NCBI GenBank assembly: GCA_028023455.1
Contig: JAQFVV010012981.1
Coordinates: forward strand, 126,001 to 190,000
DNA length: 64,000 bases
DNA from: Epiperipatus broadwayi
Taxonomy: Eukaryota; Onychophora; Udeonychophora; Euonychophora; Peripatidae
Direction: 5' to 3'
Part shown: positions 48,905 through 61,118 of the stretch, one piece after another
Layout of the letters: each line of letters begins with the position of its first letter
Numbering within the stretch: the stretch's first letter is position 1
Made by a program: the position numbers and the translations under genes
Notes under the pieces: generated by a model
Database searches by the model: none
The model's input: only the letters and a program-made list of their open reading frames with translations
What the model was told of the DNA's origin: nothing

Positions 48905-49757
48905 ATGATCATAATGATTTATGGTTAATCTTATTAAATTCATACTATTTGAATATTTATAATAATTTCATTAGTCATTAGCTATATATACATGAATATT
49001 TTGATATTTTAAAAGGACTTCATTATTAAAATATATATGTATTTTTTTAAGCACGTTTAATTTTTTTTTCTTAATTAAAATAAATTGTTTATTTTTTTTT
49101 TTTAAAGTTGGGTTTAATATTTTCTTTAAAGATAAGATTACACTTCTACTTCGACATATTTGGTCACTTAAATGTTAATTATCTGTCTTTATCTAGAATA
49201 CCCTGTGATATAAAATGTTAGTATTATAGTTTCATATAATAATAACTTTTCTGTAGCACAATAAAACACCCTTTGGCTCCAGAATAAATTCATAAAAATA
49301 ATATTGTCATTTTAATCTTAGAATACATTCACATTTTCATATTCTTGAATTTGATTAGTAATTAAATATGTGGCTTATACAAACAACGATCTATAAAATT
49401 GCCACTCTGATTCAAATAATATTGTTACGAGATTTTATCTCACCTACATCAATGTATGTGATATTTTATCATTGGAATTAAATGATCAAAAGTTGATAGA
49501 TATTTAACTACATATATTTGTATAAGTTGTTATGTGTATAAGAATCATGCCTATATCTTGTGTCTTATGTCAATCAGTAATCATTTATTGCTGCATAGTT
49601 TGACCAATTGAACTTCTAGAACATATTTCTTTAAAAACATGTTATTAAATAATTTGGATTCATAACCAAGCCATCTCACACAGCATTACAATTATATGAG
49701 TTTCCACCCAAATCTGAAGGACACTCAAAGTGTCATCTTCCCAAAACATACCATTAT
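48905..49757. repeat. Direct repeat 1 (about 850 bp), possible 5' LTR
   Basis: Matches 53845-54680 along its length, for example ATATTTTGATATTTTAAAA, TTGGTCACTTAAATGT, TCTAGAATACCCTG, TTTCATATAATAATAA, TGATATTTTATCATTGGAAT and TTTCCACCCAAATCTG, with many substitutions and small indels. Its right border near 49757 is followed by TTTGGCACAACCAACT, which might be a primer-binding site, though the match to a specific tRNA is not established. An alternative is a dispersed repeat present twice. Confidence 0.65.
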
Positions 49758-49964
49758 ATAATTTGGCACAACCAACTAGAACCTGATGAACAGTTAAATG
49801 AGATTAGAGTCATGTGACATGTAGGATTATATTTCTTTTCTTGCACTAAGGTTTATTTTGTTAGCAGTGGTTTAATATACACTTGACATAAAATTGATGT
49901 TCAAATTATAAAGACAATAGTTAATCATTATTTCTATATATAAGGAAAATAATATATATATATA

Positions 49965-50042
49965 TGTCATATTATTATTACTATTTGCGGGATATTCCGT
50001 GCAGTTAAAAAGCTAAATGCAAATAGTAATAATAATATGACA
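49965..50042. repeat. Perfect 24-bp inverted repeat with 30-base loop
   Basis: TGTCATATTATTATTACTAT with TTGC (49965-49988) is exactly complementary to 50019-50042. The loop contains GGATATTCC, itself a small palindrome. The stem is perfect, unlike most older repeats in the window, so it is recent or maintained. It may be a small foldback insertion. Confidence 0.85.
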
Positions 50043-50539
50043 TCTTTTATCCGTGAAAATATTAGAATTAACACACACACATATATATATATATATTGTT
50101 ATATAATGTGGTTGCCACCATGGTAACTCAAAATATTAACTGGTGCATGTTTATATATCAATGCACTAGAATATCAAAGATAGTTTATGTTGAGTGATCT
50201 AACAAGTTTTTAAAAATATTTTATAAATATTTATTTTAGTAATGTAATAAAGTATGAAAATCTCTCTAAATGATGCCATGAACTTGTATAAATATGGATA
50301 TAATATAGTAAATAAGTAGTAATTAGAGATAAGTGGATGTCTTGTCTTTGTTGTTATTTTTTTTTTTTTTAAGTTAGCAGTAGATTGCATAATAGGTTCC
50401 AGGTTATCGAATGTATTATTGGTAAAATAAATTTATTTAATTTTTTAATACCAGTAAATTTTAAGATAGTTTGTTATATTAAAGTATAAATGATAAGTGA
50501 TGTTAATCCCAATATATCCAGACAACCCAAACTTGTAGT

Positions 50540-52130
50540 TTGGATCCTATGACCATGTCAGAAATGAAAGAAAGGTTTTTAGACATGCTAGTGACATTAA
50601 GAGCTGATTTAATTGACAAGTTGGATGTTAGGTTTAATGAAGCTAAATCTGACAACCAAGCAACTAGAGCTGAAGCCAAGACTGACAACCAAGCATTAAG
50701 TGCTAAATTTTGCTGACGTTAAAGTTGACACCAACCATTAAGTGCTAAGTTGGATATTAAATTAGATGAGGTTAAAGCTGAAGTTATTGCATCCAGAGCC
50801 AAGAACAAAACATTCAGTCAAATAATGATAAGTGCTTTAAATAGATATATAAAGGATATACAATTCATGGTCTCAAAGATAGCCAATGATAGTTTTGAGT
50901 TTGAGGCAACCCACAATAAAAGGGATAGTGATAAATCTTCTCCAGATAGTGTTCTATCTTATTTAGATCATGTTTATAAAATTAATGGCTTATCTGTAGA
51001 GGCAAGAATTTAAAAAACTCAGTGGTTTTATTACCATAGCGTACATGACTATGAATGTAGGAAATTTGGTAACAAAGAGAAGTTTAAAATAATTGAAGGT
51101 ATAAGATTATGACAGAGAATTAAGTTTCATAAGAAATATATGAATAAGTTTTATTTTGAAGTGTATACCAGGATGAATATAGAAGTTTACAAATAGTGTG
51201 TATTTCTGTGATTTAAATATGAGAAACTTTTATATGAGTGTAAGCGATTATAGAAAATTATTTGAAAGGCAAAATATTATAGATAAGTTTAATTCTTTAG
51301 AGAAAACCCAAGCTATTTGATCTATAATAATATGAATTTTAGAAATAAGGCATATTGCCGCATGTAACCAATTATGAAAACTATGAGTCTTTACTTTCTA
51401 AGGAGCAGGGCAGCTATAATTTTCTATGGTATTCAGAAGCTATATTTTTAGCTGAGTTAAAGAATAAATATCCTGATAGAAATTAATGCCATTGGTGCAA
51501 TGGTTATGACCTATTTTATAAATATCCTACTAAGGAGAAATTGAAAAAATATTATGATAGAATGTAAAAGGAATAGAGAATTAAAGGCAGTTATTTATAA
51601 TAATTTTTTTATTTATTATGTATAATTCATATTTTTAAATATTTCAAAAGTTAACTTTTATTCACGAGTTATTTAAGAAGTGTAATATTTTTGGCCTATT
51701 CTTTAAATATTCATTCAGAATGAAATTTAAAATTATAAGCCTCATATTAAAAATCTTTATTCTTTTTCAAGAAATCATTTATATCTTCAAGTTCTTTATT
51801 ATTATGAAGGGATGTAACAATTTATTATATTTTAAGCATTTGGTAGAATAAAATACCAATAGTTTTAAAATTACCAAACTAAACTAATGGGTTCTCAACT
51901 TAAGAAGCAAATTATTAGTTAATAAGTTAGTTATTGAATTGAAATTTAATTAATTTCCCATGTTAGCAACCTGCATGAGAACAAATACAAAAAGTTTTAT
52001 AACTTTTATGAAGACCCCTTTCGAATTTGCAATAAGGTAGGAGAAAATGCTTTTATGATAGTTGCTATTGATGAGCCAAAAGGCACATACAATGTCCATA
52101 GTTTAAGACTAGTGCATCTGGAAAGTTAAC
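50540..52130 (+). pseudogene. Remnant of LTR-retrotransposon gag and integrase
   Basis: 50540-51010 encodes a charged, heptad-like region (EMKERFLDML, DKLDVRFNEAKSDNQ, KLDEVKAEVIASR, with tandem TDNQALSAK-like repeats) as found in gag-type coiled coils, with several breaks. Near 51486-51530 CHWCNGYD followed by KYPTKEKLKK resembles a decayed zinc knuckle. At 51975-52125, KFYNFYEDPFRICNKVGEN leads to KGTYNVHSLRL, which looks like the C-terminal domain of a Ty3-type integrase. Protease, reverse transcriptase, RNase H and the integrase core are missing, so a large internal deletion has occurred. Identification is moderate because each piece is short. Confidence 0.5.
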
Positions 52131-53844
52131 TGCATTAGTATGAATCATTCTTCTATTTTTAAAAAAAAAACTGTTGTAAATTTTATAATAGATTCTTGTT
52201 GTAAATATAATGTAAATTTTTATAAGTTAAAATACTCTGAATAGGTAAAAAAATTTGCTGTTGAGTTTATTTTAGGATTACTTTTTGGATTATATATATA
52301 TGAATCGTATCACACTTGGTTTATTAATTTTTTTTAATAAGTAGAATGAAATATAATGTTGTTCCCATCACGTTATTTAAAAACACATGAAATTATTAAG
52401 AATTTGATCATAGAATGGAACTCGATTATATATTTTTTATAAATAAATACTTTGTTTAAATACTGTTTCCTATTATTAACATTTTTTAAATGTCAAGATA
52501 ATAAAATGTATTATAAATCGAATAAATAATATGAAAGGTCAGTTATGCAAAAATAACTAAAAAAATATCATTTATAAAGAAGTAAATGTTTCCTGCATAG
52601 CATTATATTTTAATTTTGTCAAAAGTGTTTTGTTAATTTATTATATTAAGTTAATTTTAAAAAAAAATTAAAAGAAATAGTATCATTCATTGTCAATTTG
52701 ATTTCAGTATTTTTTCTTCTTTCTCTAAATAAGAGATAAACTGATCAGTGTTGTATATTTAAAGTTTGATTAATGTTATGTATTCCATGCACTAGTAGAA
52801 TGGTTGTTAAAAGAGACAGTAAACTTTGTTTTTTTTTTTTGGAAAACAACAAGACAAAACTAATGGTTCATTTTTTTATTCAAAGAACAAAAATTTCACT
52901 TAAGTTGCTGCTGTCCAAAAGAATGATAGGTTAATAAGATAAACTTGTGAATCCTGTGTTACCTCCATTTAAGCTACAATTTGTCTTTTCATCCATACAA
53001 TTCTAAGACAAGAACAGCAAGGACTAAGATACTGTCGAACATCACAAGTTTCTGGCACCAATGAACTCAAATGTGATCTTCAAACTATTGGCTCCATAAT
53101 GAATGAAAGATCTACAAATAACTTTTGCTTTCATCTGCTTTCAAAAAAAAAGAGAAGTAAAAAATAATATGTATATATAATGTTTCTCTCAGTGCTTTAA
53201 AAAAGGAATAGAAAACATCAAATTTGTAATTTGATTATATATATATAGTTCGTGTGTATGATATTGATAGAAGAAATGATCTCATATGGTGATTGACATT
53301 TTATTTATTACTATTGTCATCAACAAATTTTTTTTACAAACATATCACATTATAAGTGGGTGGACTAATTTTGTTTATAAATATTGACAATACAATGGAG
53401 GTTAAAGAATCATAAATTTTTGTTTGCATTTATAAGATTAGAGTTTTAATTAATAAATAATTTCCAAAGTTGATTAAATTAATGCAGATTATTCTTTTAA
53501 GATTTAATAGTGTTAAGAAATATAATTGATGTGATGTGTTAATCACTATGTTTTAGATTACAGACTGAATATTTTAATATATTCTTAACATAAGAATATT
53601 CATATATCTTATATTAACAAGAGACATAAATAGTGCTTAGTTTTTTAAAAATATAGACGTGTTTAGCTTGAAAATATTTTCATAACAGATCACCAGTGAA
53701 GATTTGTTATGCATAAAGTGGGTTATTTCTATAGTTAAATACATAAAGAATATTAAAATTTAGTAAAAAATGTATTGATTTGATTAATCATATGGAAACA
53801 TATATGTATATAAAATTGATTAATTTTTATTTATTAATATAAAG
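52131..53844. other. Unassigned 3' part between integrase remnant and direct repeat 2
   Basis: AT-rich sequence without recognisable coding capacity. The segment 52830-53150 is less AT-rich but matches nothing I know. Confidence 0.35.
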
Positions 53845-54680
53845 GATGATAATGATTTATGCCTAATGTTATTAAATTCATAGTATTTGGATATTTGTAA
53901 TAAATTCTTGTCATTAGATCTATATAAGTGAATATCTTGATATTTTAAAAAGAATCTTCATTATTAAATATTTTTTTAAGTATGTTTATTTTTTTAATTA
54001 AAATAAATTATTGATTTTAATTTTTTAAAAATTGGACTTAATATTTTCTAGAAAGATAAAGATTACACTTGCTATTTCAACATACTTGGTCACTTAAATG
54101 TCAGTTACCTGTCATTATCTAGAATACCCTGAGATATAAAATGTCAGTATTTTAGTTTCATATAATAATAATTTTTCTGTAGCACAATAAGATACCGTTT
54201 GGGTGCAGAATAAATTCATAAAAATAATATTCTAATATCAATCTTAGAATACATTTAATGTTCATACTCTTGAATTTGATTAATGATTATGTACATAGTT
54301 TATATAAACAATGATTTATAAAACTAGAGTTCTAATTCAAATAACATAATTAAAGACATTATCTCCACTATATAAATGTATATGATATTTTATCATTGGA
54401 ATTAAATGATCAAAGTTAATAGATATTTAACAACATATATTTGTATAAGTTGTTATGTATATAGAGTTCATTCCTATGTCTTGTTTTTTATGCCAATCAA
54501 TAACCATTTATTGTTGTATAGTTTGGCCAATTGAACTTCTAGTACATATTCTTCAAAAAAGGATTACTAAATAGTTTGACTTCAATACCAAACCATTATG
54601 CATACCCTTACCATTATATAATTTCCACCCAAATCTGTAGGGCATTCAAAGAGTCATCTTTTCAAAATATATTGTTATAA
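53845..54680. repeat. Direct repeat 2 (about 840 bp), possible 3' LTR
   Basis: Second copy of the repeat at 48905-49757 in the same orientation. If both are LTRs they bracket a 4.1-kb interior with gag- and integrase-like remnants. The divergence between the two, plainly many percent by eye, would make the insertion old. Borders are approximate; TG...CA ends could not be fixed. Confidence 0.65.
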
Positions 54681-54869
54681 TAAATGGATTATTTGTGATC
54701 TGAAAAATAATATCACAATTGTATTAAATCCATCATGATATTTTGAACATGTGGTATAATGGTTGCAATCACCTTTTAAATAATAGTACAAAATGTATAT
54801 AACATTAATAGTTAATAATTTATCCATCTTATATATTGTTTTAGATTTTGATAAAAATATTTAGATTAG

Positions 54870-56340
54870 TGAAATAGAACAACTCTTTGCAATTTTAAAA
54901 GTGTAAAGTTGCAGGTCCTAATGAAATTCTTGGAAAATTTTAAAATATAATGACGATGTGTTAGCTTTCAAAATTAATGAAATTTTTTAGGAATATATGA
55001 AATCATGCTGGGCCTTAAGAATATTCCTATTGTTCCAATTTTTAAAAATACAAAGGAAAGACATCATTTCAGTAATTATAATGACTATCATTATTATTCC
55101 CTATTGAAAAATGCACTTTTGAGAATTTTGAAACTAGGTTTCTTTCAGTTATAAATAAGTAGTAATCAGAGATTTAGTGTAAGTGTAAAAAGATAAAGAA
55201 TCACTATTGACCTGGTTTTTATTATCAGACAAATGACAGAAAACTTTCACAAACAAGAAAATGATTTATATCTATATTTTAATTGAATAAAAATGTTTGA
55301 TTTATTTAATAGATCAGATCTTTGGCACTGTTTGAAATAAATTGATTTTCCATCAAAGTTTATTCATGTTATACAGCATTGTTTCCATCCATACAACTGT
55401 GGTGTTTGAGAAGTTTATAGGTGATTTAATGAGTCATCATTAAAGTTTGATAATGTAATTATAAATATGAATATTAAAATCAAAAATAAAAACTTCAATA
55501 TTTTGGATGTCTTATAATATGCTGATGACTATGATATTTAATCAGTTTAAAAATGATCTAAAGAATAAACTTAAAGTTTCCAATGCAACATTTAATGCCA
55601 TGGTTTAATAATTATTGTTTAAAATCTCAAATTCTTTATCAGCTGGTAGTTCGGATGATGACTAAATCATTAGTATAAGACAACTGAAATGTGTTGATAT
55701 AGATATGAAGCACATATTTCAATGTGTTGTTGCTATTAAAGAGTTAAGATAAGATATTTAATTTCAAAGATTAACAACTGCAATTCAGTTGATTGTATAT
55801 AAAGCTGTCCTCTCATCTAATTTATTGTATTAGAAGTGAAACGTAATCACTGTATTAACTAACATAATGACATTAGAAAATTTCAGTTAAGGATGCCTCT
55901 AAAGTTTAGAAATATAATTGCAATAATAGTAAGAACAATGCAGGATATGATACTTTATATTCTACTATTGTTAAATCATATCTTTGTTGAATTGGAAAGG
56001 AATGAATAATAAAAGATTTTCTAAAAGGGTGTTTTCTAGTAGTGTTGAGCATGGTTATTATGAAAGAGACAGATTCCACTTATATTGTAGGAATTATGTC
56101 AAGAACAATCTAAAGAAGCTCAATGGAAATTGCTTTCATTGAAAAGATATTGCAGAACATTAGAATATGTTGGAAATCTATACATAGACACTGTGTTGAA
56201 ATATTTCAAAAAAAAAAAAAAGATTTGCTGCAACAAGTTAAAAGACCAGAGTCTCAAAATATCAAATAGACAGAATAATGAATTAGTTTGTTCTATATCG
56301 GATGTAGCCGTGGTTCACAGATTGTTTTGTATATCTTATT
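54870..56340 (+). pseudogene. Heavily degraded LINE reverse transcriptase
   Basis: Translated pieces in changing frames follow a non-LTR reverse transcriptase: KVAGPNEIL near 54905, EYMKSCWALRIF near 54990, VPIFKNTKERHHFSNYN near 55035, IDLVFIIRQM near 55205, NDLYLYFN and LWHCLK near 55265-55335 (the motif A region, whose catalytic aspartate I cannot find), FIHVIQHCFH near 55360, the catalytic box YADDYDI at about 55518-55538, then AIQLIVYKAVLSSNLLY near 55780 and LKKLNGNCFHWKDIAEH near 56115. The order and spacing are right for the whole polymerase. It belongs to a different family from the RTE copies at 16-3295 and 11510-14785. It has many stops. Confidence 0.65.
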
Positions 56341-57588
56341 ACTAGTGTAGTATTTTATTTTATTTTGCTTTATATATATATTTATTTTCTCTTGAAATTG
56401 GAATGCCATACTTGAACACGAATGGTTTTTGAAGTACACACGTGCATACACACAAATACCACACGCACACAGACATATATATATATATGCAAATAGTTTA
56501 TTAAAATCTCATGTATATATAACTTAAATTATTAAAAAAAATCGAGTTTAATCTAAATATAAAAGATATAATAATTATAAATAAATTGGCTGTTTTCTAA
56601 TGATTATATATCGTAATTTTTATGGTATTAAATTAATGTTGACTTTTTATTTTTTCTAAGTAATTTAATTAACGCTATAAATAAACAATAATATAGCTTA
56701 CAAATTATATAAAGAATGAACATTTTGAGAAATAATCCATGCCAACGTTTATATTTGAATATCTAAAATACTATCTAATTAATAATTCTATAGAAGAGGT
56801 ATTTTAAAACATTAACAATAAAAAAAATATTCGTGCAAAAAGTATTTTATAGTGGTCCTAGTAAAATTTAAATATAATTTAGAGAATGTAATTTGAAAAT
56901 AAATTCTAAATATTTTTTCTTTTGACTATCATATATCTTTTTCGATTAATTTTATTTTTTGCATACGTAATTGTAATTATTCTTTATAAATAAAAACACA
57001 ATTTTTTAATCTTTATTTTTTGCTTTAATGTCATAAAATGTAATTAAAAGGAATCATAAGATACTTTTTTTATTGTTTCTCTAATTTTGGCTTGTCCTAC
57101 ATATATACATCGTGCATATTAAAGCTAAATTCGTCTTGGGTAAAAGATACAAACTAATACTCAAATTTATACTGTATATATTTGCTTATTTTTAACATTA
57201 ACATAGTATTGATTATTTGGAGAGACCTCTATAACATATATGAATAAAACGTGAGAGATTATTATTGGGACCCAATTGAAACAGCATTTGTAGAATGCTT
57301 GTGTTGAGAACGATAAAATTAATACATGGATAACTAGATATATGCAAATGTAGCTCACACGCACAATGATTCCTAACTATATGTTTCTAAAGAAACTTTG
57401 TACTTTCTTGAAGTCGTAAATAATAGGTATATTTGTTATTTAATAAAATGGTGAGTTCATACACATACATATATATGTAATGGTTTTAAACTTGCGTTAT
57501 GTATATTTCATTATTTCATGTTATATGTATTTGTAATATAATTAATGAATAATGGAGATAATTATTTGGATTTTTTTATTAATATGTA
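56341..57588. other. AT-rich DNA with short (CA)n/(AT)n runs
   Basis: A CA-rich stretch followed by AT lies at 56438-56489. No coding region, RNA gene or strong repeat was recognised. Confidence 0.45.
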
Positions 57589-58165
57589 TGATCAGATTAT
57601 TAATACAGATGGAAACGTAATGGATGAAATTAATCATAGAATTAAACTTGGTTGGAGTGCTTTTAGTAGAAATAACATGATACTAAAAGGAAATATGCCT
57701 ATGTGTTTCAAAAGGAAGGTTTTTAACAAATGTGTTTTACCAGTTTTTACTTATGGATCTGAGATTTGGGCACTTAATAGAAGAGCAATACAGAGACTTC
57801 AAACCACTCAAAGAAGTATGGAGAGATGCATGTTGGGAGTAACAAGAAGAGATCGAAAATGCAATGTATGGGTAAGAGAACAAACAGGTGTTATTGGTCT
57901 CATTGAAAAAATTAAAAGACATAAGTGGAGTTGGGCTGGACATATTTCTAAAAGAGATGATAATAGATGGACAATTGAAATCTTAAACTAGGTTCCAAGA
58001 GATTGTAAAAGACCCAGAAAGAGACCACATGTGAGATGGATGGATGAAATAAGAAAGTGTGCAGGGGTGATGTGGAGAAGAGAAGCTAAAGATCGGAGAA
58101 GATGGATTGAACTTGGAGAAACCTTCATCCTGCAGTGGATTGATAATGGTTAATGATGATGATGA
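57589..58165 (+). mobile_element. RTE-like retrotransposon 3' fragment, copy C
   Basis: Begins at GATCAGATTATTAATACAGA, equivalent to about 14210 in copy B, and runs to the tail TTAATGATGATGATGATCA. The C-terminal region of the polymerase is open from 57545 to a TAG at 57989-57991 that replaces the Trp codon found in copy B; the frame then continues as PRDCKRPRKRPHVRWMDEI. ATGATCA occurs at both borders (about 57587-57593 and 58159-58165) and may be a 7-bp target duplication, although the tail repeat makes this uncertain. It is a 5'-truncated copy, close in sequence to B. Confidence 0.85.
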
Positions 58166-60783
58166 TCACATATATTACTTTTCATTGTTTTTCTATATTC
58201 ATTGGTGTATATTATGAGACCATTATTTTTAACAAGATCCTATTATCAACAACCACTTTTCAATAAGTATATAAAATATTATTGATCAAACTTTATTAAG
58301 TTAGAAATTATTGTATTGTTTTTTTTTTTTAAAAAAAAAGATGATTTTTAAACTAATAAAATTGGAATATATTAGTGACATTCGTATCCAAATACATGAC
58401 AGTCTACTCATGCAATGATCTTAGATATTTAGAAATTTACAATAAAAACTCATTTGTAATTGTCAACAAATGTTAGTAGATATTAGAAAAAAATAGAAAA
58501 CAAGTTATATGAATTTGGGAAAGCAATATGTACTTGTCATAACTAACTAAAAAAAACTGATTGGATCATAATGCATCTTAAGAGTTATTAATTTAATTTT
58601 CTCTATGTTTTCAGTCACGGATAAAGTAAATACCGAAAATAATTTTAAAACTATAAAACTTTCAGTATGGATATTTAACAGTTAATTAAGGAGATTGCCA
58701 TACGTCTGGGTGAAAAGTTTAATCTTTATGTTTAAAGTTGAAAAATATATAATAATTGTTAAGACATAAAAATGATTAGTAGTTCTTAATATATTTGTAG
58801 AAAAGCATTTCTTGTGAATCATTGTTCGCTAAAAATATTGTACTTACGAAATAAATTGTATAATACACACACACATATATTTATTTTAATGATTAAAGAA
58901 ATTATTGGCAATTATGTTAATACACACACAATATATATATATTCCAAAAATTTAGTTAACATATAGAAAATGTTTTCTGTATAAGAATTTTTAAAATGAT
59001 TTGAATATGTAATTTTAACAGGAAGAAGGATGAATCAGCTCATTAAAACTAATTAATGAAACATATCAATAGTTGACCTTCAAATTTGATATTTATTAAT
59101 AAAATCATATATGGATAAATGATTTTTGTTTAAAATCTACATACAATAAAAAGACAAAGATTTAAAAAAAGTCTCCCCCCCCCCCAATTTGTTTTGATTT
59201 TAATAAATAAATGAAGCTTATATATAAAAAATTATAAAATTAAAAAGACTATATGTCATTAAAACAAATAATTAGAATAAACAACATTAAATGCTGGAAA
59301 TAAGCATTTTTATATTCATAATAAATATGACATAGATTCATTTAAATATGAAAATGATCAGATAAGAATATAAAGTCTGTGTGAATGCTTTTTGTTATTT
59401 ACTTTTTAAAAAATGTTTATTATCAGCAGTTCCTGTTTTTTGTTTAAAGATGCTTTATCATTATATATTAAATATTACTTATTGATATATATATGTCAGT
59501 GTTTATTCTAAACTATCTTTTAAACCCAATGTCAAGGTATTATTTTTGTTTACATTATTAGATTTGATATTGTGAGTTATATTTGTTTAAACAACAATTT
59601 AAGTATAACCACAATTTTAAACCATCTTACTTTCTACATTTAATATTAGAAATTTCCTTGCATTATGTACATCTTCATCACTATTATTACTGGATTCAAA
59701 ATCACGAGTTTGATACTTAATACCTGATAAAACGGGTTAAATAAAAATTAAAACTCCATAAGAAATCTTTGTTAGACTGGTCCGATTAACTTTCTAGAAA
59801 GAGAAATAATGACAGCATTTAATATTGGATGTTAAAAAAAACTTGATAAATATATAAAATTAGTCAAATGTTTCAGAATTGTGCCCATTCTTCTAAACTT
59901 TTATAAATCTTGAACTATTGCTCAAGGCATTTGTATACAATTTACTTATCGAGTGATAAAGCATTTAGCTTCAAAATCAAAAAAGTTGTAATTAGATAGA
60001 TAAATAGCAAACCTTACTATAATTTCTGTATGAATGTTGAATTGTTTCAAATCTCTAGATCCACTGATTAATTGGAGGGAATAGGATTAGGGAAATATAT
60101 ATTTAGTGGAAAAAAATTAATCTGAAAGAATTTACACTGAACAATATTACAAAAATTGTAATAGGCTTAGAATAGTGCACCTATATCTGAAAAACGTGAT
60201 TAATTATTGTCATTCACCAACCATGCTTATTAATTTCTTATATATATATATCATATTAAATATTTCTCATAAACACTTGATCTTTTCTATCTTCGGAAAA
60301 GAGAGAGAGAGATAATAAAAAAAGAGACCGAGAGAAAAGAGAATTAAATATATAGATCAATTTATTAAAAAAAAACAATTATTCTCTCACATGTAAAAAC
60401 TAGACTTAAGTATATTTATATAAAATAGTGAAATATATTATAATAATTTTTTTAATAGAAAACTTTTTTCTATAAAACTGTGAAATATATTTTAATAATT
60501 TTTTAATAGAAAACTTTTTCTACAAAACTTTAACATCTTGCTAAATTATAAAGTTTTTTTTTTTGCATTCTCTTTTCAACATATCTTTCCTAACGAAAAC
60601 AATTATTATTGCAACTTTTCAAATAATTTTTGATGTTATCTTTGTAATGCAAATAGGATATATCTCTGCTATAAGAATGAAATTCAACTTCATTATATTT
60701 TATCCACTTTACAGTTATAATCCAATAAATATGTATTGTTAAAATTATAGATTTAATATAATAATATAAAAAAAAAACCAAAT
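58166..60783. other. AT-rich DNA with simple repeats
   Basis: Contains a run of 12 Cs around 59173-59184, a GA-rich stretch near 60300-60345, and a near duplication at 60425-60520 in which AAATATATTTTAATAATTTTT and TAGAAAACTTTTTTC-like words recur about 55 bases apart. No gene recognised. Confidence 0.45.
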
Positions 60784-60866
60784 AATGCCGAGAGGTCATC
60801 GCAGCCCCTTGCAAGCAAGTAGTTGGTTGCAGACGGTTGTGGGTTCGCATCCCGGCCAATGTTATG
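60784..60866 (+). ncRNA. Leu/Ser-tRNA-like sequence, probable SINE head
   Basis: ATGCCGAGAGGTCATCGCAG resembles the A-box region of class II tRNAs (TGGCCGAGTGGTTAAGGC), and GTGGGTTCGCATCCC (60839-60853) is a near-perfect B box and T arm. The distance between the boxes suits a tRNA with a variable arm. The acceptor ends do not pair well, so this is a tRNA-derived SINE or pseudogene rather than a working tRNA. It is markedly less AT-rich than its surroundings. Confidence 0.6.
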
Positions 60867-61118
60867 ACATATGGGAAAAAAATCAAATAATATATTAATT
60901 AACTTTAATTTTGCCAAACATTTTGAGAAAATTATGTGAAACATTTATATAAAAATATTTTAGTGTCCTTGTGTTTATATTGGCGTTTATATTGACTGAT
61001 GAATTCATGTATCACTATCATACATAGAATTTTTAAAATTAAATTTATTCATGATAACATTTTGATTTCAATGAACAAGTTTACATTATAGAAGAACAAG
61101 AAAAAAGCCAGTTATATA

